Both the position numbers and the translations under genes were made by a program. From Leptasterias polaris (lineage: Eukaryota; Echinodermata; Asteroidea; Forcipulatida; Asteriidae), in assembly GCA_037783415.1 (NCBI GenBank), contig JAZGTN010000192.1, positions 1,612,001-1,676,000 of the forward strand: a stretch of DNA of 64,000 nucleotides, given 5' to 3'. Below, one piece after another: positions 36,501 to 48,500 of the stretch (the first letter of the stretch is position 1; the number at the start of each line of letters is the position of its first letter). The notes beneath the pieces are model-generated. The model saw nothing but the letters and a program-made list of their open reading frames with translations, did not search any database and was not told where the DNA came from.

Positions 36501-39500
36501 GACAGATTTGAGCGCTGTATATGAAGCCACTTTTACTGTTATTACTATTATTATTATTAGATATAAGTCCATTCAAAGTCAGCAACTCTGGTAATTATCA
36601 TTTTATTACACTTCTTTCTATTCAATCTTCCGTTTATAGGCGGTGATCAGCATGTTCTACGACATGGGTTTTGTCCAACGATATCGCATCCGACACTCCA
36701 CGCTGGTCAACTTCTGCCAGCTTGTCAAGCGCGGCTACCGGGACCCGCCGTACCACAACTGGTACCACGCCTTCTCTGTGGGACACTTCTGCTTTTTGCT
36801 ATACAAGAATCTCAACAATTTAAATATGCTCAAGTAAGTATCAGTCTAAAGTATAACCATTCAAATACTTGTCCCAAAGGGGTGCTCCAAAACAAGGTGT
36901 GCCAACTGATGGCTCCCGAAGTTCAGGATTGAGTCAATGGCAAACAAAATTTGAAACAAAGTATCATCAGCCCCAAAAGATGCTTTTGTGTTTCGATAGA
37001 TTCAGCAAGATTTTGATTTAAAACAGTAATTCTCAAGAGGTCGAAAAGGGCTTCATAGAAAACATTTCCTGCCACCTTTATTTAGTTTGAATTGTGGCTC
37101 GGTACAAATGCAGCTGTATTTGTGACACTGTAGTTGTCACAGCTCTGTTTTTAATACAAGCTTCACACCGTTATGTATACTTAACATGAATGTTGCAGAC
37201 CAAATGGTACCCACTTCTTTAATAGACCCATCATTGCACATTGTGCAGCGCGCATACACGAGCGTCATTTTGGGTGTCAAAACGTGCACAAATGGATGGT
37301 ACACGTGTTTACAAGCGCATTGTGCGTAAACACGTGTTTACAAGCGCATTGTGCGTAAACACGTGTACCATCCTTTTGTGCACGTTTTGACACCCAAAAT
37401 GATGCTCGTGTATGCGCGCTGCGCGTTGTGCAATGGGTCTATAGACCACTTGGTATATGATGTCTCCATTTCAAACAGCGCCCTCACTTAGGTCAAAACA
37501 AGAGCTCCCATTGGTGGAAAGTTGTCTGTAGCATGTACACATATGCACGCTTCTATTGTCTGTCCTCAGCAATGGTGACAAATGCAAGAGTTCTGTAGGA
37601 TTGTTACATGCCCCGTAGCACTATTAACAATATCTTTTGATTATTGGAACCCTAATAGGAATCTTGTGGTGTGTGTCTCGTCCCCCCCCCCCTCCCAACC
37701 TCTCTATTCACCCACGCATGCTGTCTATCTTGAGTCTTCCTTGATGGTTATTGTTATCACCTTAACTAACGAATTAAATTCATTTGCTCAATTATTCCAT
37801 TCTGTCCGTTCAATTAAGTTAACGTATTCATTGTCTGGGATCAATGCAAATTGCTCTAATCCAATTCATTCATTCATGATCCAAGACAAATGAAATGCAG
37901 TTGGATTTAACTCCACTAACGAAACATATGTTAGTATTACCGCTGTTCATTATCTCGCAGTCGTTGTTCATTTAATCATCAAATCAACTGAATCAACTGA
38001 AATCAACTGAATGTCAAGGAGAAGCCTCTAAAGTCTCTACTTAAGCACAAACGAAAATCGGTCCGCACACAACCGGCAGAGTAAATTTTCTTGTAAAGCT
38101 CTTAACCTGTAAGCAAGTTTTGTGTCAGCATAACCGCTGTTTAAAATAAACTTTTAAGAAGAACTTGCAGCTTGGTTACACGTTTACAGTTGAGTTGCAT
38201 CAATTATTTGATAGAAAGACTGCCAGTGAGTTCTCACAGCTTTTTTCCTCATTTAATGTAAGCCGTAGTAGGAAATTCGCCCAAGGGTTGCTCAGTAAGC
38301 AGAAAATGTCCACATCGCAGGCTTGTGGTTTATCAAGGTTTATTTATTGACCTCCCTTGGCCTTAAGATTCTTCTTGAAACAGGCGGACTCACCGTCACC
38401 GAGACGATAGACTTGTCTCTTATTATGAGCAAACCTGAAGATTTCTATTCATCATGGTGATGTAAAGAGTCTATAAGCCTCTGAAGTAATTATAACATAC
38501 TAGTCCCCACCTGGACCCAATTTCATTAATCTGCTTACCATAAGCAAAGAATCGGTACTTATGGAAGCAGGGAATTCTGCGCTGATGTCACGGGTTAGCA
38601 GGGACTACGCTTGCGTAGTCCACTAGGCATTCTACGCTTACAAAGCTAGCGCAGAAATTCGGCGCTTGCTCGGTAAGCTGAGAATGGTGATCGCAAGCGC
38701 AGAATTTGGCGGTAAGCAGAGTCATGAAATTGGGCCCTGATTGCATGGGTTTTCCCCATTGGAGTTTTCCTTCCACACCTAAAACTGAAAATGTTCTCTT
38801 GTTTCGTACTCGTCCTGTTAGTTGGCTCTAATATCTTTTTTTAATGAGATATCGCCCAACTCACAAGGCCACGGACGGCCACTCAAGGTGAGGGCTACAC
38901 ATAACTGATTTGGGCTATCGACCCAAATCAATTGACACCAGGGGCACGTTGCCTCCTACTCCTGGGGCTGAAACAGGGTTACCCCCTTCACAGTCCTTAA
39001 GGATGTAGGCATGGGTATTATCCACTAGGAGCCTGTCTGGTAGAGCAGAATGCACTACCTTCCCAACTTTATCGCTGTTGGATGAGTAATAAACTAAATA
39101 AATGAATGGATAATAAATAAATAAAACATCATTTATTGATGACTTGTATGTTTCAGGGAGATTGAGATATTTGCTCTACTCGTTTCCTGCATCTGTCATG
39201 ACCTGGATCATAGAGGAACCAATAACAGCTTCCAAGTCCATTCGGTAACTATCTTTCCTTGGACTGTGATCATTATACCCTATTATATACGATACACACA
39301 CAGCTCCTTGTCATTTTATTGGTGGAACATGCGCTATATGTCATCCTTCATTTTGCCATGAGTATTTACGGGCGGGTTACTTCAAAAAGTAATAGAGTCC
39401 TATATGGAATATAATAGGACGTTTTGGACGCTCCACAGCATTGTTTCCAAATGCTCATTCCCTGCCCATTTGTCCAAGTCCAAATGAGGCAAGGTCATGT

Positions 39501-42500
39501 CACGATGGACAATGTTGGTGTATTCATGACGTCGTCCAAGTTTTTGAGATACTTTTTTTGTTTTTTAAAGTGTAGGTTGGACGTGTCTATTTTGTAATTT
39601 GGTTATTGTGAAGAAAAAAAAAATTTAATGACAAAGATCTATGTATGATTTAAATAAAACAAATACTGAATGCATTTCATTCTTGCATTGTCGGAAAATG
39701 TAATAGTTTTCCATATTAGACTCCAATATTAAATTGTTGAGCATCAGGCAATTATACATGGTAAAAATAATGGATGACAGGCTCTGCATGTGTGGTGTAT
39801 AATGCGTAATCGTTAAACATAATTTTCCTTCATTCCTGTACCATTCCTTAAGAAGGATATTAATTATTAATATTTATATACCTTTCTGTGTTAGCAATCC
39901 GTCTTGGCAGCTTTGTATAGCTCAGAAGGATCCGTCATGGAGGTAAGCCAGTCTTTATCAGCTACAAACCTTTCCTTTCATCCAGCCCCATTCCAGTCAT
40001 GAAACAGAATTTCTGCAAATTAATGCTTGAAAGCAAATCTATAAATGTTTACATTCTCATAATTCCAATATTGATGATACATCATTGTACAATAGGCACC
40101 TACTCCATTCATCGGTTGATCAGACCCCTTGAACTATAGACAGAAGGCAGGGGTAGCTCATTCTCTGTAGCTGCCCCCGCACCTGTGGAATGAGCTTTCT
40201 GCCTGTCTGAGAGAAGCGATCTCGATGCCTGTATTCAAGCGTCTTCTTAAGACATTGTTGTTCCAAGACCAATCCTAATTCCGTTTATAGTTCATTTACT
40301 GTTTCCTGTAAAGTGCTACATAAATGCTCTGTCTTATTTTATTTTATAACAGCATGCAAAAGAAAGATCACATTTTCCTTTGTGCCGGTAACTCCTTGAG
40401 TCGTGCTGCATCCCATAGATCTCAAAGAGTCTTTCTCAGGATCCTCGCTGTTCCCAGAAGCACCACCTTCTGTAGCAGATCTACCCTCACAGTTGTCCCT
40501 ATTTCATCTAGATGTTTCCTCATTGCTTTCAGAATGGTGCCAAGTGCTCCAACCAGCACAGGGACTACTTTCACTTTCACCTGCCAAATCTTATGAAGTT
40601 TCCTGGCCAAGTCTTGGTACCATTGGGTCTTTTCTTCCTCCCTCGAAGCTACCCTTATATCACCTGGCACATCTATGTCAAAGAGATGACACAACTTCTT
40701 CGTCTTATGACTTCAATACAATATTATTAATATTATTACTAATAATATTGTTATGATTTGATCTTCACACAGAGACATCACTTTTCTCAGGCCATGTGCA
40801 TTCTGAACACGGATGGCTGCAATATCTTCGAGAATCTCTCCAGAGATGTAAGCTTATATCTGCTCGTAGATCGTGCAAGTCTTCCATGCATTCAAACATA
40901 GATCTTGCAAGTCTCGCATGCGCTTAAATATTTTAGGATCCATGGGTGCCCAAAAAACATCGCTTTAAAGAGGGGCTTCTAGGTCAAATTTAGTTTGACA
41001 AAACTTTTCAGAAAACTGAATTGTCAAATTTAAATCTAAAAATCTAAATGTTTACTCAGTTCGAGTTATCTTTGAATTTGGTTAGCTTTAGTTTGGGTTC
41101 ACCCACAGTTTACCTTTTTCACTGAGAAATGTTTCGAATCGCTTTAACTTTGCATGACAGAAATGTATAATAACTGGTGGTTTTTTGTAAAAATGTGAGC
41201 ACTTTCATCAAATGAATCAACCACTGGTTTGTTCTAAAGAAATGTTTCTTAAGCCCTTTTCACACGAGAGCAATTTAGCAGGTGTCCGTTGCTTTATTTT
41301 AGCATGGTTGTAAAATTTAAAAGTCTCTGCTTCGTGTGGTTGGACTTCCCAAGGTCCCTAGTGAAATCGCAATGGAATGAAGTGACAGACGACCCCCATT
41401 ACCAAGGACCTTTGTTACTGGTGCTCCTGTGAAAGGGCCGTTAGTATTTAGACAATTTTGAAGGGATGTCTTCTTTCTCACGTTGATGTTGTACCATTCT
41501 GCCCATTGATGTTTGGTAAAGGGTCTGTCTGACCAATTGGTTTGTGTTGTCTCTACTCATGTAGGATTACCAGAATGCTCTGGATCTTATGCAAGACATT
41601 ATCCTAGCCACAGATCTCGCTCATCATCTCCGCATCATCAAGGAACTCAAGCAGATGGCTGAAGGTACACTTCAAAATCAAATCCAACTTTACAGCACAA
41701 TGTTTTGTTTGAGGTATTTGTTGGGGTGTTTGTTTGTTTGTTTGTTGGGGTGTTGGGTTGTTTGTTTGTTTGTTTGTTTGTTTGGTGTTTTTCGCTTGTT
41801 GTTTGTTTGTGGGGGGGGGGGTTTTGAGGGGGGGTTTGGCTGCTTCATTGGTTTGTTTCCACTCATGTAAATAGCATATAAAAACCAATATTTTTATAGA
41901 GATCATAATAAATTCATATTTAGTTTCTAAAAGTGTTGAAAGCGAATAATTTAAATAGCCAATTTATCCAATATCCATCATGTCATTGAACCACTTGACT
42001 TCGTAGAAACATTTAAATGCTTGACGTAGCTCAAAGCCAAAACCCAGGTTGCCCGTAAAGTTTTACCCTTACACCAATGTGTGATGAGCTCTGTATACTT
42101 GGTGCTTTCAGAACCCCGAAAACCCAAAGTATGATGTAAGAGTAATGCCAAAAACTGATATTCCTTATCCCTGGTGCAACTATTGCATCAGATTTTGTTC
42201 TTGTTCAAAAAACACTCGTTTCAAAATGTTCATTTACTGACTTATTGAGATAGTTGCAGAGCTGCCAACTCTCCGCAAAAAGTTCCCTGAAAATAAATAA
42301 ATCTTTTCTTGTTCTGATGAACACATTTGACAATCTCCCTGATTATGGAAACCGGTTCCCTATTATGGTGAATGTAATTCTAAATATCTCCCTGATTGCT
42401 GTACAAAATCTCAGTGATTGCAAGATGCAAATGTTGGCAGCTCCGTAGTTGTAGAGCATAGCACTGATTATACTGCTACATTCTGAGCTTACAGGCTACG

Positions 42501-45500
42501 CTCTCTATTAAAGCACCATAAGCACATAATTCTGCGCCTTGAAATGTTGAATATGTCTGAGTTAAAATTTGAGTGCACTTTATTATTAACCAGTTTGCTT
42601 CAGAGGACGCAATAATGTTCAAAACTCTTATAAACTGGTATTTGAGTTTCTTTCTCGTTTGGCAGTGGTCATGTCAACAGGTCATGTGTTGTGAGACACT
42701 GTAGCGGATTGCTCGTACATAGGCAATTGTTTCACAGAGTCCCTGTGGTCATGCAAACAATGAACAGATTAACTCTTTGTGAATAATGCTTTTACGGAAG
42801 ACTTCCTTTCATATTCCAGCCAAGATTTAGTAAAGACTGATTGATATTACACTGCATTGTCATGAGGCCTTTCACCTTTGACTGAAAATAGACCCTCATG
42901 GGTAACAGGAAAAGGATTTTTAATTTTGAAGCAAACTTGTTAAGGACAATAATTTCAAAGTCACGACAAAAAGCAAGCCAGGATGCACATTACAAAACAA
43001 ATACACATTTCAAGGAGAAGTTGCAAATGAGATTGAGCAGAATTTTTGACTATGACAATTTATATATGACTTGTTTCCAGACGGGTTCAGGACTGAAGAC
43101 CCACACTGTCATAAGTTACTGCTGTGTCTGCTCATGACAAGCTGTGACCTCTCCGATCAGACTAAGAACTGGCAGACGACCAAGAGAATAGCAGTGAGTA
43201 ACCCCGGCCCCCCCCCCTCCCCACCAAAAAATTGAATGTGAGAAGGCTTTGGGCATAAATGAGGCCTTTCTCAGGCATCTGATAGCACACAGTTCTGTAC
43301 AACACTTTCATTATTTTCTTGCAACTTTGATGACCCATTGAGCCTAAATTTACACAGGTTTGTTATTTTATGCATAATGTTGGGATACACCAAGTGAGGA
43401 TACTGGTCTTTGACAATTACCAAAAGTGTACCTTGCCTTTAAATGTCTGTGGGCATTTTGACTTGGGGAAGGGAGAATTTTCCTTAACTTGGGAGCAATG
43501 GTTGGGAGACCTCACCATAGCTTGCTTCCACACGAAGACCATTCACTGCCAAAAATGGTATTCTTAAAATAAGAAACAAATTTTCATTTCAAGAAAAACA
43601 TTCTTGTGTCACTCCCTGGGAAAAAGTTTTTATTAAGATTGTTGTGATTAATACAAGACAGGTTTTCTTGAGATGAGATGTTTTTTTATTTCAATTTTTG
43701 GTAGTGTAATAAAGTCATGTATCCTTCAAATTGTCTTTTCCCCCAATGTTAGGAGCTGATCTATAAAGAGTTCTTCACCCAAGGTGATCTTGAGAAGGCG
43801 ATGGGTATGGAGACACCGGAGATGTACGACAGGGAGAAAGCCTGCATCCCTGAGTTGCAGATTAACTTCTTGAACCACATCGCTCTGCCCGTCTATCAGT
43901 GAGTCACGTTTATAGCTTATTATTTCCTCAATGCAATCAGGGCAAGATTTCTCAGTGCTGCCAAACACAGATAAGATTTGCTTTTGCCACTATCCAAATT
44001 GTGATGTTAATGACGCAGATTCCTTAGAAAAGTCATTGTTTAACCCATATCCACCTGATTGGTCACAGTACGTAAACACTGTTCTTGCTTAAGCCCATGC
44101 ATGCGCGCTTATCACTGTATTACAATAAACATTCATCATTTACTGCCCTGCAAATAAACATATCCCAAAACTGTATACATCTAGAAATAGAACGTACGTA
44201 ATTCTCTTTAACTTCCTACTTTTTTGTTGTTGCCATGTTTACTGTCTCATATCACTAGTAATCATGCATAAAGAAAGACACTAACTTCTTAATCATGATC
44301 TCCTGGTTCTCATGTAGTTAGGCGCTAACAGTGTTTGACGGGAAATCACGTAGTTAGGCAGATATGGGTTAATGAGTAAACCTTGTAGAGTTTATTAACT
44401 GTTTTGCAGCTTGATGAAATCTTGCCCTGGTTGCTGATGTTTGTCGGGTTTCAAAATGGTGATGGTGGTGGGTTGGGAGGGATCCGTTAAGAATGAATTT
44501 ATACATATGTCCTGTGAATTCTTCAAAAGCAGTCAATTAATTGCGAACATACTTGTGAAATATTGAGAAGGGAAGAAATCTGGCTATGCTTGCCCCTTTA
44601 GGAGTTAGATGAAGCTTGGGGCGTCTTTGGGTTTAACTCTTGGCGTTTCAATTTCAATTTAGGCCATTGGGAAAAGTTCCACTTTTGCTAATAATGTTCA
44701 TAGGGAGTAAAAAAAAGTCTTTGAAAAAAAATAAAAAAATTGAAAGGGTTTTTAGTAAAGTTGAAGCTTTGACTGATTTTTACTTTTCGTTTCACTTGGA
44801 ATTGATCGTGCGAGTCTCGCGTGTATTCAAACAATTTTGGGACCTCTTTGGTCCCATGTACATTGCTTCAACGTGAAGGATTAACAGGTCCCAATATTTG
44901 AATATGTGTGAGACGCCTATTCGTTGTAGGATTTCTTCCACTCATAATAGTTCCTGCATAAATGATGAACGTGTACTAACCATGTGAACAGAAAAATGCT
45001 CACTAAAGTCTGGTAGCAAGTAGGGTAGTGAACAGGGCCTGATGTCATTGAGCTTCTTTGCAGAGTATTGCTGGAAAGAAGTGTATTTATTTATTAGGCA
45101 AAATAGAATCAGCTGTTGCTTACCAACCAAAAGGACCTGTGGTATAAATGCAAAAAATAGTTAATGGCCTGCTCTTTCAACCCTAGCAGAGTCTTTCTCA
45201 AAGAGGGTCCAAACATCGGGCCATTAACTATTTTTTGTATTTATTAGGCATTTAACAAAAAGTATAAACAAAGAGCCTGGGGATTTACCCAGCGGTGGAA
45301 ACATCATAACCTTAGAGAACAGTGTCCTTCAAGGGCTCACAGGCAACCAATTGCAAATTTATAAAATATATATTATAGGCCGTGTCGGAATTAGCATTTG
45401 TGGCTCTGGCTGGATTGCCGAGTCATCACGCATTGTCATCCTTAGCAACACCCTTAGAAACAGTCGTAGCTGTAACCATAGCCGCCAATTCAGATAGAGC

Positions 45501-48500
45501 CATTAACCTCTGGGTTAAGATCCTGAGAAATGTGCTAAGCACAGTTTTTATCTGCTGAGCAAAAAAAAGCTGGGAACCAGTCACCAACATCACATGGTAT
45601 TTTTGGCTGGTAACCTGGTTTTGATAAGCAAGATTTTTCTGTGCTAAGCATATTTGTTGTGCTTTGTGAAATTTGGCCCTCTCTTCCCACTATTATGGCA
45701 GTATAGATAGGTTGCAATATGACGTAAATCGGCCATCTTTACGGGCAATTTGGAACACACAGTCATGTGTTACGCGTGAGAACGGCGTGCAGCATGCGCA
45801 CATTTCACAAAACTCATTGCATGATTGGTTAGTGAACGACGCAGCTACGTTAATAATTTGAGCGCTTGACGCGCCTGCGAGCCAAAATGCGATTTGCCCG
45901 TAAAGATGGCGTCTACTGGGAACTATCTATTAGAATTAGTGGCTGCAGCTACAGCTATGTCTGTTGCTAAGGGTGTGAAGGACATCCTATACTTCAATGC
46001 ATGATGATGTGGCAAAGCCAAAGTCACCTTTTCAAACGTTGCCTATTTTGTCCTCAATAACTGAGTGTGTTAAGAAGCTCTTTGATACAGGGCCCTACAT
46101 GTAACTACATGTTGCAAGCCATGGTCATCTGTAAGCCATTTCAGTGTGTGTTTATTTTCAGACCATGATCACTAACCCGTTTTCTGTTGTACATTTTCTC
46201 CATCATTTTGTCCTTTTTTTTCCAGTGGCTCATCACATGCACATCTGTTGGGGTTCCAATAGTGTATTTTTTGGCTGATTAATCTATTGCTCTTACTCCC
46301 TGTCTGTTTCTGTGAGCTGATTATGGTAGTAGGTGTTCTTCTAGAGGGGTTGGAATTCAGAGCAGTAATTAGTGAAGGTTTTGCTGTCGACTCAGAAAAT
46401 TATTTATAAGAACAAAATGTGTACAATATAAAGAAGTTCTCAATTTCATACATGATTCCCTTTTCTTTTTTTTCTTTTTTTGGTAAACCTCAACTCGATC
46501 TTATCTTGATTTACATTTCACAGGTTTTTATTAAACAAATGTTATTATTGGTTCAGCAGAATAAGTTTAGATGCAAAAACTAATGTGTCAATGAAGTCTA
46601 CTCGAACAATCACACTTTTTCCATCCGAACATTCACTTTCCATCTTCGTGTTGTAACATTCAAACTACATTTTCATCATTTGCATGTCGTCCAGAAATGT
46701 CAAAACTACTATAAACAAAAATAAAAATCCGTACAAACATACAAGTCTGTTGACCAAGTATGTTGGGGTTACAAGCTAGAACCGTTTCTTTACTTTTTTT
46801 TTGTCTGTGTATGCAGAATACTGGCCAAGATGTTCCCGGTCATTGGCCAGCTCGTCGACACGATGGAGACAAATAAGAAGAAGTGGGGTCTTCTAGCCGA
46901 GGAGACTAAGAAACGACAGAACAATCAACTCACATAATGCACCCTTTCTTAGATTCTTAGTTATGGCACGGGTAGATCCATTGTTAAGGGTTAGGGCAAG
47001 GGGGGAACGGTGGGAGGCTTGAGGTTTGCCAAATGTTATCTAACAATTGACGTCTATGATTGCATACTGCACGTATGAGTCGAATGGCTATAAATATTCC
47101 AGGCGTTGGATGCTAACCAGTAACCTTGTGATTGCAAGCCCAGTTTTTGTACCCACATGGCTGCTCTGATAGCTTTAAGATCCCAAATGATTCTTCATCA
47201 GTGATTGATCATACAAATGTTACTCTTCAACTATCTTGTTTTTCCACCCAAGAAACCCTAGCAGTCCAAAAAGACACTTTTTATCATAACTTATCACAGC
47301 GAGAGAAAAAAAAACGAGAAGTTCACAAAGCAATGAAGTTTTGTATGACACATGTGCTTCCTTGTCTTCAAATAGTTAAGACTATCTTTTAATAGAATCC
47401 AAGATGCTGTGGTTCTTACTAAACTGTCTTGGCCAATCCCAGTCTCATCCTGCCTTTAAAATGGATCTGTCCAGTAGATTTAAATTTAGAAAACCCTTGA
47501 CACAAGTTGCTACCTTTAGTTACACTGATTTCTTTCAGAAGTTGTTGGGGGGAGCTATAATGTGTACCCACTTATGTCAAGTCTAGTAACCGTATACTGT
47601 GACTTAGATCACGATGGGGAATGGTTGCAACATCATAGGTACACAGCCTATTTAGGACAACAGCCTCAGTATGACTGGCATTAATTTATGTAAGGACTCC
47701 ATTTTATTCTTCATGAGGGTCATTCAGTGTGACCAAAGGGGGTCGGTGTTAGTCCTCTGGCCTTGCCCATCATCAAAACTCCTTCAAATCAATTTTCTAG
47801 TCTTCCTTTTTAACCAAATCTTTTGTAAGAAAGGAAACGGACGAAGCATTGTCCCCCCCAAAAATATCAAGGAGCATTTGTTATATTGGTAAATAATTAG
47901 AATCAAAACCATAGCAATAAAACAATTTTGAGTTCAAAAGGCCAAAGGACTATCGCAGTGCATGCAAGGTTTTCACGAAACAACTTGTGAGCGGGTTATT
48001 TGTTTACTTTCTTAATTGTGTAATACACGCTATACTATATGTCTATAATTCCGCCCATGAAACATATTGTCTCTTTCCTGTTTGTTTGTGGTTGCTTCAG
48101 TTTTTTCAAACCAAAGAGTATTAACCATGTTGTTTGATTTTACCGAGTTTTACCGACTTTTGTTGCAGTAACCCCCTTGAAAATAACAGCTGTTTTAGTT
48201 TGAGTCAAACCTGGAGAGTGTTTTTTTCAGACAGAAAATAGTTGTTATGATTACTGTTGTTTTGTTGTTGTAGGAGTTTCAAAAGTTACTCTAAACCCAG
48301 TGAAATGGCAGCTACTAACCAACTAACTGACTAACTTCTCGTTTCTGTCTTTTTTTTATGTTTTTGTTGTGTTGCTGCCATTTCGTCGTCCAACGTGTCC
48401 GTCAACCAACGTTATACTGTCGTCCAATGCACGTACACCTGCACGTATGCACACAACCTTCCCGTGCCCCCATACAAACTCCCTCAACCTCCACCACCAT

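Noticed and set aside
41604..41906. Asn/Gln/Thr-rich ORF on the - strand
   Set aside because: It is the antisense of a (GTTT)n tract and the adjoining PDE2A exon.
42898..43137. 79-codon ORF overlapping a PDE2A exon
   Set aside because: It reads the exon at 43,081 in a different frame from the one that encodes the conserved CDLSD motif, and the part before the acceptor is intron.
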